NCBI RefSeq assembly: GCF_009720775.1
Contig: NZ_WNKW01000005.1
Location: 332,257 to 396,256, forward strand
DNA from: Pseudoduganella danionis
Lineage (GTDB): Bacteria > Pseudomonadota > Gammaproteobacteria > Burkholderiales > Burkholderiaceae_D
Reading direction: 5' to 3'
Length of the DNA: 64,000 nt
Below the pieces are notes generated by a model, which had not been told where the DNA came from, did not search any database, and worked only from the letters and a program-made list of their open reading frames with translations. This document shows positions 17,272-26,115 of this stretch, piece after piece; the stretch's first letter is position 1; the number at the start of each line of letters is the position of its first letter. Both the position numbers and the translations under genes were made by a program.

Positions 17272-18041
17272 ACAGCGCCGCCCAACTGCTGCACGGTCAG
17301 GTCATGCATGCGCGCCTGCGCCCGGCCCTGAACCGCTTTGTCTATCCGGTGTTCTATGTGCGGCTCAACCTGTCCCGACTCGAACAGGCCGGCACGCGCT
17401 GGTTCGGCATAGACCGCAGGCGCCCGCTGTCCGTACGCACGCGTGACTACGGGCCGCGCGACGGCTCCAGCCTGGAACACTGGATGCGCGCACTACTGGC
17501 CAGCCATGGCATACACGCCGATGGCGAGATCTGGCTGCAGACTTTTCCGCGCGTGTTCGGCTATGTATTCAATCCTGTGAGCTTCTGGCACTGCCATGAT
17601 GCGCAAGGTCAGCTACGCGCCGTGCTGGCCGAAGTCAACAGCACTTTCGGCGACACCCACCGCTATCTGCTGACGCTGGGTGGCGCCGATGGCCAGCACC
17701 GCAGCGTACAAGCCAGCAAGCAACTGCATGTGTCGCCGTTCTGCGCCGTCGAAGGCCACTACCGGTTCCGCTTCCGGCTGGCGGCCCGCGCCCACAGCAC
17801 CAGCATCGACTATTACGACCAACAAGGGCTGCTGTTGCGCACTGCGCTGAGCGGCCGTCCGCAAGCGCTCAACGACGGCGCCGTGCTGGCCGCCCTGCTG
17901 CGTTTCCCGCTGCTGGGACTGGGCATCGTGGCCCGCATCCACTGGCAGGCTTTGCGCCTGTGGCTCAAGCGCGTGCCGTTTTTCCGTCAGCCGCCAGCGC
18001 CGCCTGTATCGACTACCGTGCATCAGGAGATCACACCATGA
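17268..18041 (+). CDS. DUF1365 family protein
   Basis: A 257-residue protein of DUF1365, nearly always beside the FAD amine-oxidase-like and CFA-synthase-like genes. Typical parts are LLHGQVMHARLRPALNRFVYPVFYVRLNL at the N-terminus, VFGYVFNPVSFWHCHD and a C-terminal hydrophobic stretch (LLRFPLLGLGIVARIHWQALRLWL) that may touch the membrane. The biochemical function is unknown; a part in lipid handling is inferred from its partners. I take the ATG at 17268, which overlaps the previous stop (ATGA); an in-frame ATG at 17253 is possible. Confidence 0.85.
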   Translation: MNSAAQLLHGQVMHARLRPALNRFVYPVFYVRLNLSRLEQAGTRWFGIDRRRPLSVRTRDYGPRDGSSLEHWMRALLASHGIHADGEIWLQTFPRVFGYVFNPVSFWHCHDAQGQLRAVLAEVNSTFGDTHRYLLTLGGADGQHRSVQASKQLHVSPFCAVEGHYRFRFRLAARAHSTSIDYYDQQGLLLRTALSGRPQALNDGAVLAALLRFPLLGLGIVARIHWQALRLWLKRVPFFRQPPAPPVSTTVHQEITP

Positions 18042-19243
18042 CCCATATACTGACCAATCCAGCTAGCAGTGTGCCTGCCGGTGCGCGGCTATTTCTGGGC
18101 CTGCTCGGCAAGCTGCGCCATGGCCATCTGGAGTTGATCACGCCGGACGGCACGCGCATGCTGTTCGGTGATGCGCACAGCGGCATCCACGCCGTGCTGC
18201 AGATCCACGACTGGCGCGGCTGCCAGCGCCTGCTGCAGGCGGGCGACATCGGCTTTGCCGAAGCCTATGGCGCGGGCTGGATCAGCACGCCGGAGCTGAC
18301 ACCCTTGCTGCGGCTGGCGCTACGTAATGAAGATGCGCTCGATCAGGTGCTGTTCGGCGGCGTGCTGGCACGCTGCTGGTACCGCCTGCGCCACTGGCTG
18401 CGGCCAAATACGCGCAAAGGCAGCCAGCGCAACATCCACGCCCACTACGACATCGGCAATGAGTTCTACCGCCTGTGGCTGGACAGCAGCTGGACTTATT
18501 CGAGTGCCCTGTTCGACGGCAATTACAGCCTGACACTACGCGAAGCCCAGCGCCGCAAATACCAGCGCATCATCGATACGCTGCAGTTGCAGCCCGGCGA
18601 TCGCGTGCTGGAAGTGGGCTGCGGCTGGGGCGGTTTTGCCGAACAGGCCGCGCTGCAGGGCATCCATGTGCATGGCGTTACCATTTCGCCGTCCCAGCTG
18701 GCCATAGCGCGCCAGCGCCTGCAGGCACTCGGGCTGCAGCAACGGGCGCAGGTAGAACTGTGCGACTACCGTGATCTGCAGGGCAGCTATGACGCCATCG
18801 TGTCGATCGAAATGTTCGAAGCTGTCGGCGAACAGTACTGGCCCGAATACTTCCGTACGCTGCAGGCCAGGCTCAAGCCCGGTGGCCAGGCGCTGGTGCA
18901 GTCGATCACCATCGCCGAGCAGCACTTCGACCGCTATCGCAGCAGCACCGATTTCATCCAGGAGTACATTTTCCCGGGCGGCATGCTGCCCAGCATCGAG
19001 CGCTTCGAACAGGGTGCGCGCCGCGCCGGCCTGCAGCCGCAAGGCCGCCATGCTTTTGGCCGCGACTATGCAGAAACGCTGCGGCGCTGGGACCTGCAGT
19101 GCCGCGCCACCCGGCCCCAGATCATGGAACAGGGCTTCGATGAAGGTTTCCTGCGCATCTGGCATCTGTACTTTGCCTATTGCGAGGCGGCCTTCGACGA
19201 AGGCCGTACCGACGTGGTGCAATTCCACCTGCGCAAAGACTGA
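18038..19243 (+). CDS. Cyclopropane-fatty-acid-synthase family methyltransferase
   Basis: A 401-residue SAM-dependent enzyme that transfers a one-carbon unit to the double bond of phospholipid acyl chains. The SAM motif is VLEVGCGWGGFAEQAA, followed by VTISPSQLAIARQRL, the acidic VSIEMFEAVG, and QEYIFPGGMLPS of the family. The ATG at 18038 overlaps the DUF1365 stop and has AGGAG 9 bases before it. The operon setting suggests a UfaM-like enzyme that adds a methyl or methylene to unsaturated chains for a photoprotective lipid instead of the housekeeping stationary-phase CFA synthase, but the sequence alone does not separate these. Confidence 0.88.
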   Translation: MTHILTNPASSVPAGARLFLGLLGKLRHGHLELITPDGTRMLFGDAHSGIHAVLQIHDWRGCQRLLQAGDIGFAEAYGAGWISTPELTPLLRLALRNEDALDQVLFGGVLARCWYRLRHWLRPNTRKGSQRNIHAHYDIGNEFYRLWLDSSWTYSSALFDGNYSLTLREAQRRKYQRIIDTLQLQPGDRVLEVGCGWGGFAEQAALQGIHVHGVTISPSQLAIARQRLQALGLQQRAQVELCDYRDLQGSYDAIVSIEMFEAVGEQYWPEYFRTLQARLKPGGQALVQSITIAEQHFDRYRSSTDFIQEYIFPGGMLPSIERFEQGARRAGLQPQGRHAFGRDYAETLRRWDLQCRATRPQIMEQGFDEGFLRIWHLYFAYCEAAFDEGRTDVVQFHLRKD

Positions 19244-19257
19244 GCGGAACACGCAAT

Positions 19258-20040
19258 ATGAACTTTCCACTCAACGCCCGCATCACTGACTGGGCGCAGC
19301 AGCGCGTCTGGCTGATCGGCGCATCCAGCGGCATAGGTGCTGCGCTGGCGCAGGAACTGCTGGCTGCCGGCGCCCAGGTTGCGCTGTCGGCGCGGCGCGT
19401 CGAGCGGCTGCAGGCAGTTGCCGCGACGGCGCCTACAGCGTTGGTGGCGCCATTCGATATTGTCAACCAGGATGACTGGCAGCAGCGCTACCGCGAGGTC
19501 TGCCAGCGCTTTGGCGGCGTCGATCTGATCGTGTTCTGTGCAGCCGATTACCACCCTGAACGCAGCTGGCAGATCAGCGCCGAAGGCGCCGCCCACACGC
19601 TGGCCGTGAATCTGGGCAGCGTCTACACGGGTCTGGCCACCGTGTTGCCCGACATGCTGGCACGCGGCAGCGGCGGCATTGCCATCGTCGCCAGCGTGGC
19701 TGGCTACATCGGCCTGCCGAATGCCACCGTGTATGGCCCTAGCAAGGCCGCGCTGATCAATCTGGCCGAACTGCTGTATGCCGATCTGCGCCCGCGCGGA
19801 CTGGGGGTGTATCTGATCAACCCTGGCTTCGTCCAGACCTCGCTCACCGCCAAGAACGACTTCACCATGCCTGCGCTGCAGACCCCGCAGGCGGCCGCGC
19901 AAGCCATACGCAAAGGCCTGAGCGCGGGCGCATTCGAAATCCATTTCCCGCGCCGCTTCACGCTGGCGCTGAAACTGCTGCGCTGGCTGCCCTACCGCCT
20001 GCGCTTCGCCCTGATGACGCATTTTCTGGTGCCCACATGA
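19258..20040 (+). CDS. Short-chain dehydrogenase/reductase
   Basis: A 260-residue SDR with the cofactor motif GASSGIGAALAQELL, the Asp/acid region APFDI, and the active-site YGPSK (Tyr-x-x-x-Lys) after a Ser in ASVAGYIG. The Arg after the first beta strand (SARRVERL) favours NADP(H). The C-terminal part is basic and hydrophobic (FPRRFTLALKLLRWLPYRLRF) and could hold it near the membrane, as in SDRs that act on lipids. It is the fourth gene of the photolyase operon and its stop overlaps the next ATG. The substrate is not known. Confidence 0.85.
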   Translation: MNFPLNARITDWAQQRVWLIGASSGIGAALAQELLAAGAQVALSARRVERLQAVAATAPTALVAPFDIVNQDDWQQRYREVCQRFGGVDLIVFCAADYHPERSWQISAEGAAHTLAVNLGSVYTGLATVLPDMLARGSGGIAIVASVAGYIGLPNATVYGPSKAALINLAELLYADLRPRGLGVYLINPGFVQTSLTAKNDFTMPALQTPQAAAQAIRKGLSAGAFEIHFPRRFTLALKLLRWLPYRLRFALMTHFLVPT

Positions 20041-20459
20041 CTATCGCTACCCCACTGCTGGAATGGTATGCCGCCCTCACGCCACAAACGCTGGCACAGG
20101 TCGCGCGCTATTACGCTGCTGATGCCCGCTTCCGCGATCCGTTTAACGATGTGCAGGGTGTAGCGGCCATTAGCGCCATCTTCGAGCACATGTTTGCCAC
20201 CACCGAGCATCCGCGCTTTGTGATCACGGGCTGCATCGTGCAGCAGCAGCAAGCGTTTGCGACATGGATCTTCAGCTTCGACCTGCGCGGCCAGCATTAC
20301 GAAATCGAAGGCGGCAGCCATTTGCGCTTTGATGAGCAGGGCCGGGTCAGCCATCACCGCGACTACTGGGATGCTGCCGAAGAATTGCTGCAAAAGCTGC
20401 CCATCGTCGGTGCCCCCATACGCTGGCTGCGGCGCCAGTTCCGCGTACGGCCAGCCTGA
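20037..20459 (+). CDS. SnoaL/NTF2-like fold protein
   Basis: A 140-residue protein with the cone-shaped NTF2-like pattern: helix LEWYAALTPQTLAQVARYYAADARFRDPFNDVQG, then strands with FVITG, FSFDLRGQHYEIEGGSHLRFDEQGRVSHHRDYWDAAE. The closing HHRDYWD motif is typical of SnoaL-like proteins that travel with the CFA/DUF1365/SDR genes. It could be a small isomerase or a carrier for a lipid intermediate; no function is proven. Translationally coupled to the SDR by ATGA. Confidence 0.75.
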   Translation: MTIATPLLEWYAALTPQTLAQVARYYAADARFRDPFNDVQGVAAISAIFEHMFATTEHPRFVITGCIVQQQQAFATWIFSFDLRGQHYEIEGGSHLRFDEQGRVSHHRDYWDAAEELLQKLPIVGAPIRWLRRQFRVRPA

Positions 20460-20536
20460 AGCCGCGCACTCGTTCCAGCCGGAAGCGCACTTCTGCCGTT
20501 CGCCCCTGTTTTCTTGTTTGTTCTATAGTCCTTGCC

Positions 20537-21031
20537 ATGAATACCAGCACCAACCGCACCTCCTTGTTCTACCAGCTGATCTGGTTCCCCCTCACGTTCG
20601 CCTGCGCTGCGCTCGGTGCGCGCGCCTCGATCTCCGCCGCCACTTTTTACGGCGCACTGCAGCGGCCCGACTGGGCGCCGCCCGCGTGGCTGTTCGGTCC
20701 CGTGTGGAGCGTGTTGTATCTGCTGATGGCCATCGCTGCATGGCGCATCAGCCGTCACCCTGATCATGTATCCCGCAAGACACTGCTGCTGTACACGGCG
20801 CAACTGGCGCTGAATGCGCTGTGGAGCTGGCTGTTCTTCGGCTGGCATCAGGGTGCGCTGGCCTTTGTTTGCCTGCTGGCCATGTGGTTGCTGATACTTT
20901 CCACTATCCTCAGCTTTGGCCGGCTGGAGCGGTTGGCTGGCCTGCTGCTGTGGCCCTATCTGGCATGGGTCAGCTTTGCCGGTGTGCTGTGCTACACCAT
21001 CTGGCAGATGAATCCCGCACAACTGGGCTAA
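20537..21031 (+). CDS. tspO: TspO/MBR family membrane protein
   Basis: A 164-residue protein with five predicted membrane helices and the TspO aromatic motifs WAPPAWLFGPVWSVLYLLMA and ALNALWSWLFFGWHQGALAF. TspO binds porphyrins and other tetrapyrroles and, in photosynthetic bacteria, links oxygen and light to gene control or exports excess photosensitiser. Here it sits just before the photolyase with only 2 bp between them, which fits removal of light-activated porphyrins. A 77-bp gap precedes it, so it may have its own promoter. Confidence 0.9.
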   Translation: MNTSTNRTSLFYQLIWFPLTFACAALGARASISAATFYGALQRPDWAPPAWLFGPVWSVLYLLMAIAAWRISRHPDHVSRKTLLLYTAQLALNALWSWLFFGWHQGALAFVCLLAMWLLILSTILSFGRLERLAGLLLWPYLAWVSFAGVLCYTIWQMNPAQLG

Positions 21032-21033
21032 GC

Positions 21034-22566
21034 ATGGGCCCTACCCTGAAACTGGTGCTGGGCGATCAGCTCAACTGCCAGCATAGCTGGTTCCGCCAGC
21101 CTGCGGTCGATGTCGTGTTCGTGATGATGGAAGTGCGGCAGGAAACTGACTACGTGCTGCACCATGCGCAAAAGATCATCGCCATCTTCGCTGGCATGCG
21201 CGATCTGGCACGCCAACTGCAGCAGGGCGGTCACAGAGTGCACTATCTGCGCATCGACGATGCCGACAACCGTCAGTCGCTGCCGGCCAATCTGGACTAT
21301 CTGATCGCCCACTACGGTGCCAGCGCGCTGCACTGGCAGGCACCGGACGAATACCGCCTCGACCAGCAACTGCAAGCCTATGGCGCCCAACTGACCATCC
21401 CCGTACAGATGGATGACAGCGAACACTTTTACACCAGCCGCGACGAAGCCGCGCGCCATTTCAATGGCCGCGCGCGCTGGCTGATGGAATCGTTCTACCG
21501 CCATATGCGCAGCCGCCATGGCGTGCTGTTGACGGCCAGCGGCCAGCCACTGGGCGGGCAATGGAACTACGACCACGACAACCGCGAGGCCTGGCCCGGC
21601 CTGCCATGGGAACCATCCGACCCGCGCCCGCACCATGATCACAGCGCGCTGTGGCAAACCATACAAGACGCCGGTGTGGCCAGCTTTGGCGAGCCCAGCG
21701 CTACCGATTTCCGCTGGCCTCTGAACCGTGCCGAAGCACTGGCACAGCTCGATCATTTCATCGGCGAAGCGCTGCCCCACTTCGGCCGTTTTCAGGATGC
21801 CATGAGCAGCAAGGCGTGGCGGCTGTTCCATTCGCTACTTTCGTTCGCCATGAACAGCAAGATGCTAGCGCCGCAGACCGTAGTGGCGCGGGTAGAAGCC
21901 GCCTACCATGCCGGTCAGGTGCCGCTGGCTTCGGCCGAAGGCTATATCCGTCAGATACTGGGCTGGCGCGAATATGTGCGCGGCGTGTACTGGCACCGCA
22001 TGCCCGGCTATGAGCAGCTCAATGCTTTCGGCCACCATACGCCGCTGCCGCACTGGTTCTGGAATGGCCAGACCCGCATGCGCTGTCTGTCTGCAGCCGT
22101 GGGCCAGTCACTCGCCCATGCGCACAGCCACCACATCAACCGCCTGATGGTAATCGGCAATTTCAGCCTGCTGGCCGGGCTTACGCCGCAAGCCTTGCAT
22201 CAATGGTATCTAGGCGTGTACATCGATGCTTTCGAATGGGTGGAACTGCCCAACACGCTCGGCATGAGCCAGTTCGCGGATGGCGGCCTGCTGGCCACCA
22301 AGCCCTATGTGGCCAGCGCGGCCTATATCGACCGCATGAGCGACTATTGCAAGGGTTGCCACTACCAGAAGAAGCTGCGCAACGGTGAGCGGGCCTGTCC
22401 TTACAACGCGCTGTACTGGGATTTCTTCCAGCGCAATGCGGCCAGCCTGAGCAAGAATCACCGACTAGGCATGGTCTACCAGCAACTACGCAGGATGGAT
22501 GGCGCATCACTTGCAGAACTGCAGGAACAGGCCAGCCGCACGCGCGCTGCACTGGATAGCCTCTAG
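21034..22566 (+). CDS. Fe-S bacterial cryptochrome/(6-4) photolyase family protein
   Basis: A 510-residue flavoprotein of the deoxyribodipyrimidine photolyase-related (FeS-BCP, PhrB-like) family. Signs are LKLVLGDQLN at the N-terminus, SKMLAPQTVVARVEAAY and IRQILGWREYVRGVYW in the FAD domain, and the Fe-S ligands: one Cys in MRCLSAAVG and three in YCKGCHYQKKLRNGERACPYN. Characterised relatives carry FAD, a 4Fe-4S cluster and a lumazine antenna, and repair (6-4) photoproducts or sense light (CryB). I choose the ATG at 21034, where homology begins. It ends the operon. With a BLUF protein encoded 5 kb away, this region holds two kinds of blue-light flavoprotein. Confidence 0.92.
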   Translation: MGPTLKLVLGDQLNCQHSWFRQPAVDVVFVMMEVRQETDYVLHHAQKIIAIFAGMRDLARQLQQGGHRVHYLRIDDADNRQSLPANLDYLIAHYGASALHWQAPDEYRLDQQLQAYGAQLTIPVQMDDSEHFYTSRDEAARHFNGRARWLMESFYRHMRSRHGVLLTASGQPLGGQWNYDHDNREAWPGLPWEPSDPRPHHDHSALWQTIQDAGVASFGEPSATDFRWPLNRAEALAQLDHFIGEALPHFGRFQDAMSSKAWRLFHSLLSFAMNSKMLAPQTVVARVEAAYHAGQVPLASAEGYIRQILGWREYVRGVYWHRMPGYEQLNAFGHHTPLPHWFWNGQTRMRCLSAAVGQSLAHAHSHHINRLMVIGNFSLLAGLTPQALHQWYLGVYIDAFEWVELPNTLGMSQFADGGLLATKPYVASAAYIDRMSDYCKGCHYQKKLRNGERACPYNALYWDFFQRNAASLSKNHRLGMVYQQLRRMDGASLAELQEQASRTRAALDSL

Positions 22567-22666
22567 TCTACGTACTGGCGCGTATGGGACAGAATCACCC
22601 GTTAATGATAAGATGCGGGCTCGCTAAAATTACCCGAAACAGGGTACAAAAGTTCTAAGGTTACGC

Positions 22667-23071
22667 ATGCTTGCGGATTTACATTTTCTGGTCGTTGATG
22701 ATTTTTCAGGTATGCGTGCCGTGATCGGCAATCTGCTGAAAGACCTCGGCTACGGCAAAGTAACGGAAGCAGCGGACGGCCGCGAAGCGCTGGCACGCCT
22801 GAACCACAATGATGCAGTGCCGCCGATTAACTTCATCATCACCGACCTGAACATGCCGCAGATGGACGGGCTGGAACTGCTCAAAACCGTGCGCGCTACG
22901 CGTGAATTCCGCAAGATGCCGGTGCTGATCGTCACGGCCGAAGGCAAGCGCGACAACATTCTCTCCGTTGCCCAGGCTGGCGCGGACGGCTACATCGTCA
23001 AGCCCTTCACCAGCGCCACGCTCAAGGAAAAGATCGAAAAGATCGTGCAGAAACGCAGCGTGCCCGCCTGA
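22667..23071 (+). CDS. cheY: CheY-like chemotaxis response regulator
   Basis: A 134-residue single receiver domain with the full CheY set: the acidic pair in FLVVDDFSGM, phospho-Asp in FIITDLNMPQMDG, the Thr in VTAEGKRDN, and IVKPFT. It should bind the flagellar switch when phosphorylated. AAGG lies 8 bases before the ATG. The cheZ gene is 7.4 kb upstream on the same strand, with the photolyase operon in between; no kinase or receptor gene is present. Confidence 0.9.
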   Translation: MLADLHFLVVDDFSGMRAVIGNLLKDLGYGKVTEAADGREALARLNHNDAVPPINFIITDLNMPQMDGLELLKTVRATREFRKMPVLIVTAEGKRDNILSVAQAGADGYIVKPFTSATLKEKIEKIVQKRSVPA

Positions 23072-23105
23072 GCCACGCTGCATTGTTTGCTATGGTCTGC
23101 CCCGC

Positions 23106-24377
23106 TTAGACGGCGGCCAGCGCCTGATCCAGATCCGCCAGCAGATCATCGATATGTTCGATGCCAACTGACAGACGCACGGTATCGACCGTCACGCCTG
23201 CCTTCTCCAGTTCCTGCTCGTTGAGCTGACGGTGGGTCGTCGAAGCCGGATGGCAGGCCAGCGATTTGGCATCACCGATATTCACCAGACGGGTAAATAG
23301 CTGCAACGCGTCCTGGAAGCGCGCACCGCCTTCCAGCCCGCCCTGTACGCCGAAGGTCAGCAGACCGGAGGAACGGCCGCCCAAATACTTCTGCGCCAAC
23401 GCATGGTCGCGATGGCCTTCCAGTCCCGCATAATTCACCCACTGCACTTTCGGGTGCTGCTGCAGGAACTGCGCCACCTTCAAGGTATTTTCTGTAATGC
23501 GCTCCATGCGCAGTGCTAGCGTCTCTATGCCTTGCAAGATCAAGAAGGCATTGAATGGCGAAATCGCCGCGCCGGTATTGCGCAGCGGCACCACGCGGGC
23601 ACGACCGATGTAGGCGGCCGCGCCCAATGCCTGGGTGTAAACCACACCGTGGTAGGACACATCGGGCTCGTTCAGGCGCTTGAAGCGCTGCGGATGGTCG
23701 GCCCACGGGAATTTGCCGGAGTCGACAATCGCGCCACCGATGGAATTGCCATGGCCGCCCAGGTACTTGGTCAGCGAGTGCACCACGATGTCGGCGCCGT
23801 GCTCGATCGGGCGCAACAGATACGGCGAGGCCACCGTGTTGTCGACGATCAGAGGCACGCCATGGCGGTGGGCAATCTCCGCAATCGCGGCGATGTCGGT
23901 GATATTCCCCAGCGGATTGCCGATCGACTCGATGAACACGGCCTTGGTGCGCTCGTCAATCAGGGGCTCGAACGAAGCCGGATTGCGCGCATCGGCAAAG
24001 CGCGTGCTGATGCCGAACTGCGGCAGAGTGTGGGCAAACAGATTGTAGGTGCCGCCATACAGGGCCGAGGCGGAAACGATGTTATCGCCCGCTTCGGCGA
24101 TGGTCTGGATCGCATAGGTAATGGCCGCCTGCCCCGATGCCAGTGCCAGCGCAGCTATGCCGCCTTCCAGTGCCGCCACGCGCTGTTCCAGCACGTTCTG
24201 GGTGGGGTTCATGATGCGCGTGTAGATATCCCCCGGCACCTTCAGGTCGAACAGGTCGGCGCCATGCTGGGTATCGTCGAAAGCATAGGCCACGGTCTGG
24301 TAAATCGGCACCGCGACGGCGCGTGTAGTGGGATCGGGTTGGTAGCCGCCATGTACGGCGATAGTTTCCAGCTTCAT
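23106..24377 (-). CDS. metY: O-acetylhomoserine sulfhydrylase (MetY)
   Basis: A 423-residue PLP enzyme of the Cys/Met metabolism family that makes homocysteine from O-acetylhomoserine and sulfide. The N-terminal HGGYQPDPTTRAVAVPIYQTVAYAFDD, YTRIMNPT and the PLP lysine in SLTKYLGGHGNSIGG are clear, and the closing LSVGIEHIDDLLADLDQAL is characteristic. GGAGT precedes the ATG. The gene stands alone. The leader is about 120 bp and AT-rich; I see only a small CGAT-TTAT-ATCG repeat in it and no recognisable SAM riboswitch. Confidence 0.93.
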   Translation of the reverse strand: MKLETIAVHGGYQPDPTTRAVAVPIYQTVAYAFDDTQHGADLFDLKVPGDIYTRIMNPTQNVLEQRVAALEGGIAALALASGQAAITYAIQTIAEAGDNIVSASALYGGTYNLFAHTLPQFGISTRFADARNPASFEPLIDERTKAVFIESIGNPLGNITDIAAIAEIAHRHGVPLIVDNTVASPYLLRPIEHGADIVVHSLTKYLGGHGNSIGGAIVDSGKFPWADHPQRFKRLNEPDVSYHGVVYTQALGAAAYIGRARVVPLRNTGAAISPFNAFLILQGIETLALRMERITENTLKVAQFLQQHPKVQWVNYAGLEGHRDHALAQKYLGGRSSGLLTFGVQGGLEGGARFQDALQLFTRLVNIGDAKSLACHPASTTHRQLNEQELEKAGVTVDTVRLSVGIEHIDDLLADLDQALAAV

Positions 24378-24501
24378 TGGGACTCCATTAAGAGATGAAA
24401 TAACAACATTCCATCAGCTTAAAACCGTACCCACATACACTCAACGATTTATATCGCACATCTATATAACAAAAATCATCTTAGGCGCCCGGCTGCATGG
24501 C

Positions 24502-25914
24502 CTAGTCTATGCCTAGCTGGCGCTGTATCTGTTCCAGCGCCACGCCCTTGGTTTCCGGCACGGCCAGCCGCACCCAGACCAGCTGCAACACCATCATCAG
24601 ACAGAAGAACAGGAAGATCCACGAGGCCTGCGTGGGCTGCTGATTCGCGCCGGACAGCTCCACCATTTTCGGGAACACCGTGGTCAGCACGGCCGCGAAT
24701 ACCCAGTGCGTGGCACTGCCCAGTGTCTGCCCCTGAGCGCGGTAGCGGTTGGGGAAGATTTCGGAAATCAGCACCCAGATCACCGCGCCCTGTCCTACTG
24801 CGTGTGCCGCAATAAAGGCAAAGATACAAGCCGGCACGATGGCGAAGTGGCCCGTCTGGAACGCCCAGGCGCACAAGCCTAATGCAACGATGTAGCCCAC
24901 CGAGCCGATGTACAGCAAACTGCGGCGGCCCAGCCGGTCGATCAGCCACAGGCCGGCGAAAGTGAACACCAGATTGGTGATGCCGATACCGACCGATTGC
25001 AGCAGCGCCGCTTCTGCACCCATCCCCGTCAGCTCGAAGATGCGCGGGGCAAAATACAGGATGGCATTGATGCCGGAGAGCTGGTTGAAGAAGGCCACCA
25101 GAAACGCCAGCGCAATGGGCTTGCGCAAGCGCCAGCTCCAGAAGCCGCTGCCCGTTTGCACCGGCTCGGCCGAAGCCTGCTCGATGGCATCCGCTTGCGC
25201 TGCCAGCTCCTGCTCGCTTGCCTGCGGCAGAATCAAACGCAGCACGGCAAGTGCACCAGCCCGGTCGCCCTTGCGTGCCAGCAGCCAGCGCGGGCTTTCC
25301 GGCAAGGCCAGACAGAACAGCGTGTACAGCACGGACGGCACGGCAGCCACGCCCAGCATCCAGCGCCATGCCTGCTCGCCGGTACCGGCCAGCACGGCGT
25401 TGGACGCAAACGCCACGACGATGCCGAATACGATGTTGAACTGGAACATGCCGGCCAGGCGGCCACGCACGGCAGGCGGCGCAATTTCAGAAATATACAG
25501 CGGCGCGACGATGGTCGATACGCCTATGCCTATACCGCCGATGAAACGTGCGATGATGAAGGTCGTCACATCGTTGGCCAGCGCGCAACCCAGCGCCGAC
25601 AGGATGTACAGCACGCCTATCCATTGCAGCGTGGCGCGGCGGCCCAACCGGTCAGTCGGCCAGCCCCCCAGCAGCGAGCCCAGCACCGTCCCGTACAGGG
25701 CGGCACCGAGTGCCAGCCCGTGCATGCCAGCGCTCAAGCCCCACAGCTTCTGGATAGTTTGTTCGGCACCGGAAATAACCACCGTATCGAAGCCGAACAG
25801 AAAACCGGCCAGCGCCGAGGTAATCGCCCAGAAGAACAGTTTGCCGGTGAGTTGCTGCGGCGCCGAGCCGCTCAGGCTGGTGGTGCCAGCTTCATTGCCA
25901 TGATGTAGTTGCAT
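24502..25914 (-). CDS. MFS sugar porter, XylE/GalP type
   Basis: A 470-residue twelve-helix proton symporter of the sugar porter family. Signature motifs are FLFGFDTVVISGA in TM1, DRLGRRATLQW after TM2, RFIGGIGIGVSTIVAPLYISEIAP in TM4, PESPRWLL at the end of the first half, DRLGRRSLLYIGS, and VPETKG near the C-terminus. I use the ATG at 25914; an in-frame start at 25947 would add 11 residues. The substrate (hexose or pentose) cannot be told. No catabolic genes are adjacent. The 200 bp upstream hold nothing I recognise except a short AT-rich promoter-like stretch. Confidence 0.9.
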   Translation of the reverse strand: MQLHHGNEAGTTSLSGSAPQQLTGKLFFWAITSALAGFLFGFDTVVISGAEQTIQKLWGLSAGMHGLALGAALYGTVLGSLLGGWPTDRLGRRATLQWIGVLYILSALGCALANDVTTFIIARFIGGIGIGVSTIVAPLYISEIAPPAVRGRLAGMFQFNIVFGIVVAFASNAVLAGTGEQAWRWMLGVAAVPSVLYTLFCLALPESPRWLLARKGDRAGALAVLRLILPQASEQELAAQADAIEQASAEPVQTGSGFWSWRLRKPIALAFLVAFFNQLSGINAILYFAPRIFELTGMGAEAALLQSVGIGITNLVFTFAGLWLIDRLGRRSLLYIGSVGYIVALGLCAWAFQTGHFAIVPACIFAFIAAHAVGQGAVIWVLISEIFPNRYRAQGQTLGSATHWVFAAVLTTVFPKMVELSGANQQPTQASWIFLFFCLMMVLQLVWVRLAVPETKGVALEQIQRQLGID

Positions 25915-26115
25915 ACAAGTGATCCGTAATGTTGGATGGACTAGCAATGCAAAGCGGCATGGTTAAGGGCGCCCGCACGATACGATAGGTAATCGCTGGA
26001 ACGCAGTATGCCATATTCCTGTAGTTTTCCTACATTTCGTAAAAAGTTGCCGCAGAAAAACCACACCTGCCATGGCGACGCCGGCGTAGTGGCGCCATGG
26101 GGCCAGCGCAAGGGA

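Noticed and set aside
24378..24501. SAM riboswitch before metY
   Set aside because: The leader is short and AT-rich, and I could not fold it into SAM-I or SAM-II helices; a covariance search would be needed to reopen this.
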